6,070 bases of DNA from a bacterium (GCA_027294925.1 JAPULM010000226.1:1-6070); one strand, 5' to 3'. Positions 1 to 5,973 are shown, counted from the first letter of the stretch. Program-made: numbers and translations. Notes: a model not told the origin generated them from the sequence alone.

Positions 1-38
1 CCTCAAATCGTCTACACATCAAAATTTGCGACAGAACC
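1..38. mobile_element. End of an IS6-family-like insertion sequence (terminal inverted repeat 21-38)
   Basis: Read on the minus strand from base 38 downwards, the sequence starts GGTTCTGTCGCAAATTTT. This closely resembles the terminal inverted repeats of IS6-family elements: IS257/IS431 and IS1216 begin GGTTCTGTTGCAAA and IS26 begins GGCACTGTTGCAAA. The MFS reading frame on the right loses its expected sequence exactly at base 38, which supports an insertion junction. The remaining bases 1-20 would be subterminal IS sequence; the transposase gene lies outside the window. IS6-family insertions usually give an 8-bp target duplication, so GGACAAGG at 39-46 is the predicted copy; the other copy is not in view. 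The family assignment rests on the repeat alone. Confidence 0.7.
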
Positions 39-257
39 GGACAAGGCGCTATGCGACCATCCCATGGCGTCTGCTAGTGGCGTAATAAATACGCCGAAGG
101 CCATGCGGGTACCAGAGGCCACCATGGTGACGAGGAAGCAGGCCAACAAAATGATCCAGCCGTAAAACAGCCGTGGCGTAGAGGCAGATGAGGTACGAGG
201 CGTCATCAACATTCCCTTCTGAGGCATCGTGTATACCGGCGGACGCTCACTATCCAC
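39..257 (-). pseudogene. MFS transporter N-terminus, interrupted by the IS6-family-like end
   Basis: The frame encodes the first helix of a major facilitator superfamily transporter. The stretch FYGWIILLACFLVTMVASG followed by RMAFGVFITPLADAMGWSHSALS matches the N-terminus of oxalate/formate- and monocarboxylate-type MFS proteins of about 400 residues. After SALS the family sequence stops, and eight unrelated residues (GSVANFDV) are read from the inverted repeat into the IS before a stop at 12-14. Only about one helix of twelve remains on this side, so the product is non-functional. The start is uncertain: GTG at 255-257 is possible, but ATG at 204-206 has AAGGGA six bases upstream and sits just before the conserved FYGW, so I prefer it. 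The rest of the gene may lie beyond the IS to the left. It is the last gene of the decayed minus-strand cluster. Confidence 0.72.
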
Positions 258-310
258 TGCCCTCCGGACCTCGGCGGCACGCTCCGAATCTGTCGGATAA
301 TCTGGATAGC

Positions 311-546
311 GTACACATAGGAATGCCTGGGTGGGCCAAACATGGCGGCATTGCGTGGTGTTTGCCCGCGATATGCATGGCTCGCCGGATCACCGGTCGC
401 CAGGTACGCTTCCGTTTCGACGATTCGCCCTGCCAGCAAAACGCCATGGTCCTCGTAAAGAGCAGTTGCCCAAAAAGTTTCCGCGCTACGGTCATCGGAT
501 CACGGTTGTAGAAAGCTTGCGGTAACACCTGGCTTCTGCCACTCAT
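311..546 (-). pseudogene. 3-methyladenine DNA glycosylase (AAG/MPG family), frameshifted and truncated
   Basis: The family excises alkylated purines in base excision repair. The frame from ATG 544-546 gives [20 protein letters not shown] then [16 protein letters not shown], the usual FY.RD..TVA..L.GQLL start. Homology then shifts to the next frame, which reads [20 protein letters not shown] then [20 protein letters not shown], including the ETEAY motif that carries the family's catalytic glutamate. The switch lies at the A4 run 438-441 (T4 on the coding strand); one extra T would restore the frame. Homology ends at YVY (311-319), where YGMH-type sequence should follow. Roughly 120 C-terminal residues of a 190-210 residue enzyme are missing, and no trace of them lies before the next MFS gene. 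The ATG overlaps the stop of the upstream MFS gene (ATGA at 543-546), suggesting former translational coupling. Confidence 0.82.
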
Positions 547-1631
547 GCTTTGACATCCGCAGCAGGTTTATGCAAGGGCAACACAGCGAGCACCACGTCG
601 AGGGCTGCGGCCGTGAGAATCGGCTGATCGCTGTAGAGGAAGATACCCATCAGGACCAGAAGCACCACAAAGGCGCCTTGGTGGCCGTACCAGGCCATCA
701 GCATGGTCAGTATGCCCAAGGCGATGAGGTTCGGCACCAGGACTGCTTTACGACCAAAACGATCAGAAAGATGGCCTAACACCGGCGATGAGGCCAATCC
801 CATCAGACTCAGTAGGCCGAAGTACAGCCCACGCATTTGGCCGCTCAGATCAAGCACATCTTTGCTGTACAGAGCGATAATCACCGTAAACGCTGCGAAT
901 GCCATACCGCGTAGTCCTGCCACCACGATGATGCCCCATAAGGGGCCATTCTTAAACATCTGCTTCGTGTAGGCGAGCTGATCGGGCAGTGTTGGTGTCG
1001 TCGACGTCTGTTGCTGGCTGCCGTTGTAACGGCCGATATCTCGAAAAGCCCAGAACACCAGGAACGTGAGGAACAGCGGAATGACGGCATAGATGCTAAT
1101 AATGCTACGCCAGGCGAGTACGGTCAAGGATAGCCCGGTGAGTGCTGGTCCGAGAATATCGCCGACATTGCCGCCGATCCCATGCACCGACAAGGCAAAG
1201 CCGCGCCGCTCGGCAAAGCGATCGGACAGCGCGGCCATGGCTGGCAAATGCCAGAGTGACGAGGCGGCCGCCACGATCGCCATACCACATAAAAGCAGCG
1301 GATACACTGGCGACAGACCGACGATGAGCCAGCCGACACCAAAGCCGGCAATACACAGGGTCATCACCAGGCCCCAGTGGCGCTTGAGCAGATCCATCAC
1401 CACCCCGGCCGGTAAGTCAAGGCAGCCGGCCACCACCTCCTGCACCGCAGTAATCGAGGTGGTTTGTATATCGGAAAGCGCCATAGAGTCGCGTACATCC
1501 GGTAACAACACCATTAAGCTTTGCCGAAAGGAGTGGAACAAGGCGTGCGAGACGGTGATCCCCGACAGGATAAAACCCCGTGTCTGCCGTATGTTATGCC
1601 GTTGGTGGAATGCCGCGTCTAATTCGTTCAT
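543..1631 (-). CDS. MFS transporter, probably missing TM11 and most of TM12
   Basis: This is an inner-membrane major facilitator protein of 362 residues; the substrate is unknown. Hydrophobic segments correspond to TM1-TM6 (about 22-196), a polar central loop (197-228) and TM7-TM10 (about 230-347). The signature GHLSDRFGRK at 286-295 is MFS motif A between TM8 and TM9, and ALSDRFAERRGF at 134-145 lies in the N-half. After DQPILTAAALDVV (335-347) the sequence jumps to LAVLPLHKPAADVKA. In related transporters the first phrase ends TM10 and the second looks like the end of TM12 plus tail. About 50-70 residues between them therefore seem to have been deleted in frame, near base 590. The frame is open, but the transporter is probably inactive. 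The start at 1629-1631 has a weak AGGT upstream, and the stop overlaps the glycosylase start. Regulation is unknown. Confidence 0.85.
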   Translation of the reverse strand: MNELDAAFHQRHNIRQTRGFILSGITVSHALFHSFRQSLMVLLPDVRDSMALSDIQTTSITAVQEVVAGCLDLPAGVVMDLLKRHWGLVMTLCIAGFGVGWLIVGLSPVYPLLLCGMAIVAAASSLWHLPAMAALSDRFAERRGFALSVHGIGGNVGDILGPALTGLSLTVLAWRSIISIYAVIPLFLTFLVFWAFRDIGRYNGSQQQTSTTPTLPDQLAYTKQMFKNGPLWGIIVVAGLRGMAFAAFTVIIALYSKDVLDLSGQMRGLYFGLLSLMGLASSPVLGHLSDRFGRKAVLVPNLIALGILTMLMAWYGHQGAFVVLLVLMGIFLYSDQPILTAAALDVVLAVLPLHKPAADVKA

Positions 1632-1674
1632 GCCGACCTACGTAGAGATACTATGCTTGCTGGTTGATTCCATA

Positions 1675-1688
1675 AACAGACCTCTGTT
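1675..1688. promoter_or_regulatory. Perfect palindrome AACAGA-CC-TCTGTT upstream of the MFS gene
   Basis: The 6-bp arms are perfect with a 2-bp spacer. It lies 44 bp upstream of the minus-strand MFS start, where an operator would be expected. A palindrome this short also occurs by chance, so the regulatory role is inference only. Confidence 0.25.
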
Positions 1689-1769
1689 GGTGCGCGTCTT
1701 CTCCATTAAGTAGACCGAAGCGACCCATAGCGTACATGATACCACACCTGAGCGCCCCCTTGTTTGTGA

Positions 1770-1788
1770 CGTGAAAACTGCGTGAAAA
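1770..1788 (+). promoter_or_regulatory. Tandem CGTGAAAA repeats, 11-bp period
   Basis: CGTGAAAA occurs at 1770-1777 and again at 1781-1788, about one helical turn apart. Tandem half-sites with 10-11 bp periodicity are typical of OmpR/PhoB-type response-regulator binding sites. No regulator gene is in the window and the exact motif is not one I recognise. Confidence 0.2.
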
Positions 1789-1861
1789 GACCTGGAAGCG
1801 TCGTTGCATCATTTTTGTCGGCGCAAGAGATGACCAGCCATGTGCTGGATGCCTCCGCCTC

Positions 1862-1888
1862 TTGACATTTCCTCCTCGTGGTTAGAAA
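1862..1888 (+). promoter_or_regulatory. Possible sigma-70-like promoter for the phosphoesterase gene
   Basis: A perfect TTGACA (1862-1867) is followed by TAGAAA (1883-1888), a 4/6 match to the -10 consensus. The spacing is only 15 bp, shorter than optimal. It points towards the phosphoesterase start 70-90 bp downstream. The -35 match is good but the -10 and spacing are weak. Confidence 0.3.
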
Positions 1889-1959
1889 CTCATCCTTCAT
1901 GAAGCTGGGTAATCACGCATCGATCCCGCCGATTATGGCTACCGTGCAGGCACGGGCAG

Positions 1960-3276
1960 ATGGAGCACAGTCACACGATGAGTAGGCATCAGAATTTCTG
2001 GCAGTGGAAACAACAATGCGATGCGGGTATCCCGCATTTTTCTTCGATTGCAGGGCAAAGCCGGACCTTTCAATGGGCGGTTGCCCAGTGGCCACAGGTG
2101 CAGGCCGCTCTCTCTACGTTTACGCAGCTGCAAGCGCAGAGCATGGGACAAGACCTCTCTGCAGGTTCTGCATTCGGTATTCTAGGACGAAAAGTGCCAC
2201 AGCATACCCGCCTGCTGTTTTTTGGCGACCGGCATGGTGACGTCCGTTCGCTGCTCGCCATGATGGCGACGCTGAGCCGGCAAGGCATCCTTGATCCCCT
2301 GGATCCCTTCCTCATCCGGGACCCGCAGGTCATCTTTGTGGGCATGGGAGACTATGTCAACAACGGGATTGCCGGGGTAGAAGTGATACAGACGCTGCTC
2401 TGGTTCGCCCTGCGCAATCCCCAACAGGTGATTCTGTTGCGCGGCAATCACGATGATGGGCTGTGGCAGATAAACCAGCAATACTTCCAAAAGGAGCTAG
2501 CGGCAAAGTTTCCCGAGGTACCGCAGGCGGAGTTGCGCCAGTTCCATGCCTTCAACAATGCTCTGCCAGTAGCGGCCTTTATCGGCTGTGCTGGAGATGC
2601 CGGAGATCGCTATATTGTGTGCACCCACGCCTTTTTGGAGGCAGGCTATCAACCCCATAATCTCTTGCAACGTCTCACCGGTCGAGCGCAAGCCTCGGTG
2701 TGGGAGCCTCTGCCCGCTCTACAACGCCAGGCCTGCCTCAGCACCTTACCTGCGGATACGCAGTCGGTCATCGCACAGTGGCGGGGCCAAAGTCCGGCTT
2801 TTGCCGCTGAGTGGGAACAGGATGGCCGCCGCCAGGTCAGCCCGAGAGCTCCCGTACCCCTGGGTTTTCTGTATGGGTATGTGCTCATAGATACAGACGA
2901 GGGGGTGTTTCAATACGAGGAGCGACGAGGCCCGGCCTGGCGCTGGGGCGAAGAGCTCTGTCGGCAGGTCCTGCGGGCTTGGGAAAGCCCTGACTGGCAG
3001 ATTCCCTGGATTGTGCGCGCGCATCAGCATAAAGATCAGGACTACCGGATGCTCAAACACATCATCGCCCATGGTGGCCTGTATCGCTCCTGGGGAGAAC
3101 TGGAGACGGCGTTCGTACCTGGGGTCTATACCTTGCAGGTCGCGCCAGATAATGAAATTGGCCAGCCCATGCCGGAAAGAGGCTATGCCGGTGTTAGCCA
3201 AGATGTGTGGTTGCAGGTAGAGGTTGGAGGGGCTGGCCCTTGGGCCTGGCAAACCCTGGTTGAACCTGTTGGCTAA
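1960..3276 (+). CDS. PPP-type metallophosphoesterase (calcineurin-like fold), divergent
   Basis: The 438-residue protein carries the dinuclear metallophosphoesterase motifs in order: GDRHGD at 89-94 (ligands D90, H92), GDYVNNG at 130-136 (D131), LLRGNHDD at 159-166 (N163, H164), VCTHAF at 220-225 (H223) and RAHQH at 353-357 (H355). The LRGNH context and the AHQ motif place it nearest the PPP serine/threonine phosphatases and ApaH-like enzymes. The usual GDxVDRG is changed to GDYVNNG, losing the phosphate-contacting Arg, and the chain is much longer than the 220-270 residues of common bacterial PPPs, with about 88 N-terminal and 80 C-terminal extra residues. No signal peptide is seen, so it is probably cytoplasmic. 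The substrate is unknown. ATG 1960 lacks a clear Shine-Dalgarno; ATG 1978 is an alternative with GGAG 12 bases upstream. It is apparently monocistronic. Confidence 0.85.
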   Translation: MEHSHTMSRHQNFWQWKQQCDAGIPHFSSIAGQSRTFQWAVAQWPQVQAALSTFTQLQAQSMGQDLSAGSAFGILGRKVPQHTRLLFFGDRHGDVRSLLAMMATLSRQGILDPLDPFLIRDPQVIFVGMGDYVNNGIAGVEVIQTLLWFALRNPQQVILLRGNHDDGLWQINQQYFQKELAAKFPEVPQAELRQFHAFNNALPVAAFIGCAGDAGDRYIVCTHAFLEAGYQPHNLLQRLTGRAQASVWEPLPALQRQACLSTLPADTQSVIAQWRGQSPAFAAEWEQDGRRQVSPRAPVPLGFLYGYVLIDTDEGVFQYEERRGPAWRWGEELCRQVLRAWESPDWQIPWIVRAHQHKDQDYRMLKHIIAHGGLYRSWGELETAFVPGVYTLQVAPDNEIGQPMPERGYAGVSQDVWLQVEVGGAGPWAWQTLVEPVG

Positions 3277-3362
3277 GGTGAGTAGGAAGCGCTTATGCAA
3301 CGGCGCCATGTAGGTATCGTAACCGTAATGCCCTCAGACTGGGGCTGTTTGGAGCCAATTGT

Positions 3363-3570
3363 TCACATGGGAGAACCGGCCTTAATCACGGCGTCGGCCA
3401 CTTTCGGCAATTTCGCATAAGGGCCTATATTCTCAAAGGCCTTGTGCTTGGGCGCTTCCCTGGCTTTTTACCTGATGAAATAAGCCATTGGGGGTGGTCG
3501 ATCCCATGATCGAGGCCCACACGTTAATTTGTGTAAAAAAATCCTCGTAAGTGTTTGATATTTTGTTAAG
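3363..3570 (-). pseudogene. Decayed reading frame of unknown family, one frameshift, cut by the neighbouring repeat element
   Basis: On the minus strand the sequence reads LNKISNTYEDFFTQINVWAS then IMGSTTPNGLFHQVK. It continues in the next frame as AREAPKHKAFENIGPYAKLP then KVADAVIKAGSPM and a TGA at 3363-3365. Removing one base from the A5 run at the VK codons joins the two parts into about 68 residues. Composition and third-position GC look protein-like, and no start codon with a ribosome-binding site precedes it. The upstream part of the frame runs straight into the inverted repeat at 3571. I do not recognise the family. A short + strand frame overlaps it and cannot also be real. This is read by eye only, so confidence is low. 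Confidence 0.3.
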
Positions 3571-3871
3571 GGACCTCCGGTAGCAAATAGACAATTTTGA
3601 GCGGTCAGGGGGAATTGGTTTCGCGCTTTAACGTGACAACTACATATAAAACAATGAATTTATGGTATTTGTCTTGACCAGAAATGTAGGACATTCTCGG
3701 CGGGTAGGCAGGGAAAATCGTAAATTCTCTCGTCAACTCCATGCAAAATCTCGATGCTCTATTTGCGTACGTCTGTTCCATAAGACAAGATAAATCAATG
3801 GCCTGCGTGGGCATCGGGTTTGGTGTTTCAGTCCCTCCCGCTCATTTTCGGCCATTTACTACCGGAGGTCC
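3571..3871. mobile_element. 301-bp inverted-repeat-bounded miniature element or deleted IS relic
   Basis: The left end (3571-3604) and the right end (3838-3871, reverse complement) both start GGACCTCCGGTAG, continue AAAT, differ over a 9-base patch, and both end TGAGCGG. Most of the 34 positions match. A 7-base alignable extension outwards gives TG at 3564-3565 and CA at 3877-3878, the terminal dinucleotides of IS21-like and many other transposons. GAGCGG motifs recur at 3599-3604 and 3883-3888, with the reverse complement at 3838-3843; this resembles the multiple subterminal repeats of IS21-type ends, but I cannot assign a family. No clear target duplication is seen. The only frame inside (3605-3814, minus, 69 codons) has no good ribosome-binding site, so the element appears non-autonomous. 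Confidence 0.5.
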
Positions 3872-3956
3872 TGATTCAGGATGAGCGGAATTTTTCGGAA
3901 ATTCACTGGCAGTATCAACAATAAAGGCGCTGAGGACCAATCTGGGGCCAGGCGGC

Positions 3957-3986
3957 GAATCGGTTGGTAGCGATATCAACCGATTC
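3957..3986. promoter_or_regulatory. Operator-like palindrome upstream of the efflux pump
   Basis: GAATCGGTTG and CAACCGATTC are perfect 10-bp arms around a 10-bp spacer, 111 bp before the pump's start codon. The size suits a TetR- or MarR-type operator, which commonly controls MFS efflux pumps. No T-run follows, so it is not a typical terminator. An alternative pairing, GTAGC (3967-3971) with GCTAC (3988-3992), overlaps it. No regulator gene is present in the window; the control role is inference. Confidence 0.4.
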
Positions 3987-4097
3987 CTGCTACTTTAGGG
4001 AGCGAATGAGTCTGGACGAGGGCTGAGACAATCGACTATTGAAGCCTGGCTTGCCGACAATTGAAAGACGTATTTGCAACCATAAGTTACCCAATCC

Positions 4098-5627
4098 ATG
4101 ACAAGCTCAGCCGATGACCAGGTACGATGGGGTGCGGTGATTAGCGTCCTGTTGGGGATGGTCGCCTTTGCCTTTAGTAACGCCACCCTCAATATTTCTA
4201 TCCCCCGTATTATGGTCGACCTCAGTGTCGATGTCGACTCCATACAATGGGTTGCGAGTGGGTTTGATATCGCCCAGACCGTGGCCATGCCTACAGTGGG
4301 ATGGCTCGGCGGCATTTTCGGCAATCGCAATCTGTTCTTGACCGGTATTAGCATCTCCCTCGTGGGCGCGTCCCTCGCAGGCTTGTCGTGGAGCCTGGAA
4401 TCGTTGATCGTGTTTCAGCTGTTGCAGGGTATCGGTGCCGGTCTGATGCAGCCCACCCTCATCGCCATTTTGTATGGCCTCTTTCCCATCCATCGACGGG
4501 GTCTGGCGCTGGCGCTCACTATGACTGCTTTTGGGCTTGGGCCAACGATCGGTCCGATCGTGGCGGGATACCTGATTGAGCATGTCAGTTGGCGGGCGAC
4601 GTTTTACGTGCAAATCCCGATTGGCCTCGCCTGCATTATCCTCACCCTCAGCACTATGCGCAATGTTATCGAGACCCGCTTGCAGCGGATTGATGTCGCC
4701 GGTCTCATCACCATGAGTCTGTTCCTCGTCAGCCTCTTTCTCGCTCTTAACCAAGGAGGCCGGGAGGGATGGAACTCACCCTATATTATTAGCTTGTGCA
4801 CTCTGAGCGTTGTTTCCTTTGTTCTATTTGTGATCATCGAATTATCAATTGAGAGTCCGGTGGTTAATTTGCGCCTCTACGCCAGCTTCCCCTTTACGAT
4901 GGGATGCCTCGTTACTTTTTTAAACACGATGGCATTTCGCGGGTCTGGATTCTTAATGGCGGTACTTGTCCAGAAAACGTTGAAATATAGCCCTATCCCC
5001 GCCGGCTACATGAGGGCGCCTAGTGGCTTTTCGTTTGGTGTCCTGTCTTATTTTGCCGGCAAGCTGAGCGACCGTTTTGGTCCCAAAGTGCCGATCATGA
5101 TCGGCATGATCGTGTTTATTTGGACCTTTTTTTGGTATGCCAATATAAATCGTTGGAGCACCACGGCTTTTGTCATTGTGCAGGTGATGGTGTTTCTCCC
5201 CATTGCCTACGGCCTAACCAGTTCACCGACAAATTTTGCCGCTTTACAAGCATTGCCCGAGTCCTCCGTGCGGATGGGATCGGGGCTGTTCAGCTTGATG
5301 AGAGGGGTTTCCTCCGCATTTGGAGTGGCAATGAGTGCGACTTTGTTAGAACGGCAACGGCATATCCATTTAATGCGGCTTTCTGAAGATGCCGGGCGGG
5401 CCGTGAACAGTTTGACGGACACCTTGAGTGGGTTACAAAGACATGCGACCCCGTTTGGCGCCGATGCGACTAGTGCGTCACTCTCGCTCGCTGCACTGGT
5501 CCGGTATATGAGTGAGGAGGCTGTCTTTGCCGCTTATCAGGATTTGTTTATTATGGGCGGTGTGTTATCGGTGATTACCTTAATCCCAGTATTCCTACTG
5601 GCGAAACGCAAGCGGTCTACACCTTAG
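4098..5627 (+). CDS. DHA2/EmrB-QacA-type 14-TM MFS drug efflux transporter
   Basis: The 509-residue length and hydrophobic pattern fit a 14-helix proton-coupled multidrug exporter of the inner membrane. Diagnostic parts are WVASGFDIAQTVAMPTVGWL (51-70), a motif A variant at 68-78 (GWLGGIFGNRN), LLQGIGAG (108-115, motif B region), the antiporter motif C GLGPTIGPIVAGYL (146-159), SWRATFYVQIPIG (164-176) and a second motif A GKLSDRFGPK (321-330). The motif B arginine position is Gln107, which is unusual. An insertion-like soluble stretch (about 419-470) precedes the last helix, as in this family. The substrate cannot be told. No EmrA-type adaptor or outer-membrane channel gene is nearby. An in-frame stop at 4083-4085 limits the start to 4098 or later; 4098 has no clear Shine-Dalgarno. 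The palindrome at 3957-3986 may regulate it. Confidence 0.9.
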   Translation: MTSSADDQVRWGAVISVLLGMVAFAFSNATLNISIPRIMVDLSVDVDSIQWVASGFDIAQTVAMPTVGWLGGIFGNRNLFLTGISISLVGASLAGLSWSLESLIVFQLLQGIGAGLMQPTLIAILYGLFPIHRRGLALALTMTAFGLGPTIGPIVAGYLIEHVSWRATFYVQIPIGLACIILTLSTMRNVIETRLQRIDVAGLITMSLFLVSLFLALNQGGREGWNSPYIISLCTLSVVSFVLFVIIELSIESPVVNLRLYASFPFTMGCLVTFLNTMAFRGSGFLMAVLVQKTLKYSPIPAGYMRAPSGFSFGVLSYFAGKLSDRFGPKVPIMIGMIVFIWTFFWYANINRWSTTAFVIVQVMVFLPIAYGLTSSPTNFAALQALPESSVRMGSGLFSLMRGVSSAFGVAMSATLLERQRHIHLMRLSEDAGRAVNSLTDTLSGLQRHATPFGADATSASLSLAALVRYMSEEAVFAAYQDLFIMGGVLSVITLIPVFLLAKRKRSTP

Positions 5628-5661
5628 TCGGGAAAATATCGTCTGGGTTTTGGTCCAACTT

Positions 5662-5973
5662 GGCCTTCTTTGCATGACCCCTCGAAATGGTGCATCAGTG
5701 TGTTGGCAAGCCCCTAACACCCTACGCATCCGTCTTGTAACTATCTAATATTTCTATAGTTCCGAGACTATCTGAGAATTGACTAATGGAACATAGAATC
5801 AGACACGGTTTTTCGAGGCTTACAAAAGGTGTATATTATGAGCCCACCGCTCCGTGCCTACAACTCGCTTGTATCATCAATAAATTCAATGCTCAGGCAA
5901 GGCGTTCCGCATAAGGTGAGATGTCACTGAATCTGCTTAGTGCACCGCATCGAGGGGTCATGCAAAGAACCCC
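5662..5973. mobile_element. TIME-like miniature element with 38-bp Tn3-type inverted repeats
   Basis: The right end, read inwards from 5973 to 5936, is 38 bp long, starts GGGGTTCTTTGCATG and ends GCACTAAG. The GGGG...TAAG layout at 38 bp is the hallmark of Tn3-family terminal repeats. The left end (5662-5699) starts GGCC and shares 29 of 38 positions, including a perfect 20-bp core (5666-5685 against 5950-5969) and GGTGCA. The 312-bp length and lack of a transposase match TIMEs, the non-autonomous Tn3-derived miniature elements. Flanking 5-mers AACTT (5657-5661) and AGTAT (5974-5978) are not a duplication, so it is old or was rearranged. The interior is AT-rich, with AACTAT/ATAGTT arms (5739-5761) and a weak 30-codon frame (5838-5930). 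ISL3-type ends are an alternative. Confidence 0.6.

Larger units (their letters stand above)
1632..1959. other. Divergent intergenic spacer between the MFS gene and the phosphoesterase gene
   Basis: This 328-bp region separates two divergently transcribed genes and should hold the promoters of both. I see no convincing coding frame in it. It contains a 14-bp palindrome (1675-1688), a pair of 8-bp direct repeats at 11-bp spacing (1770-1788), a possible promoter (1862-1888) and a small hairpin, CCGTGC-AG-GCACGG (1942-1955), just before the phosphoesterase start. The hairpin could lie within or next to its ribosome-binding region. Confidence 0.6.
3277..4097. other. 821-bp spacer without an intact recognisable gene
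   Basis: The region between the phosphoesterase and the efflux pump is patchy and, from about 3520 to 3830, more AT-rich than the flanking genes. It contains a probable decayed minus-strand frame (3363-3570), a short hairpin TCGATC-CCAT-GATCGA (3498-3513), an inverted-repeat-bounded element (3571-3871), a hairpin TCCTGA-T-TCAGGA (3869-3881) at that element's right edge, and a strong palindrome (3957-3986). I see no clear factor-independent terminator behind the phosphoesterase and no strong promoter directly before the pump. Confidence 0.6.

Noticed and set aside
258..310. Open frame upstream of the second MFS gene reading [19 protein letters not shown]
   Set aside because: It is continuous with the MFS frame but has no upstream start, and the glycosylase homology ends just before it. 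I cannot tell whether it is an N-terminal extension, a scar or chance.
1706..1900. 64-codon minus-strand frame in the divergent spacer
   Set aside because: It has no ribosome-binding site, no recognisable motif, and lies over likely promoter sequence.
2746..3309. 187-codon minus-strand frame opposite the phosphoesterase
   Set aside because: It is antisense to a motif-bearing enzyme and has no recognisable domain.
3295..3420. 41-codon + strand frame with a good AGGAA ribosome-binding site, 18 nt behind the phosphoesterase
   Set aside because: It is short, resembles nothing I recognise, ends in a TAA, and overlaps a more protein-like minus-strand frame. The Shine-Dalgarno alone is not enough, though it remains the best rival reading.
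3605..3814. 69-codon minus-strand frame inside the inverted-repeat element
   Set aside because: It lies wholly within the element, which is suggestive, but there is no nearby Shine-Dalgarno and no recognisable domain. Noted as a possible relic only.
4107..4754. Long minus-strand frame opposite the efflux pump
   Set aside because: It is the antisense shadow of a clear MFS gene, with low-complexity hydrophilic composition typical of such shadows.
5838..5930. 30-codon + strand frame in the TIME-like element with AAAAGG eight bases upstream
   Set aside because: Too short to support without homologues. The initial MSPPLRAYNSLVSS region is not a motif I know.
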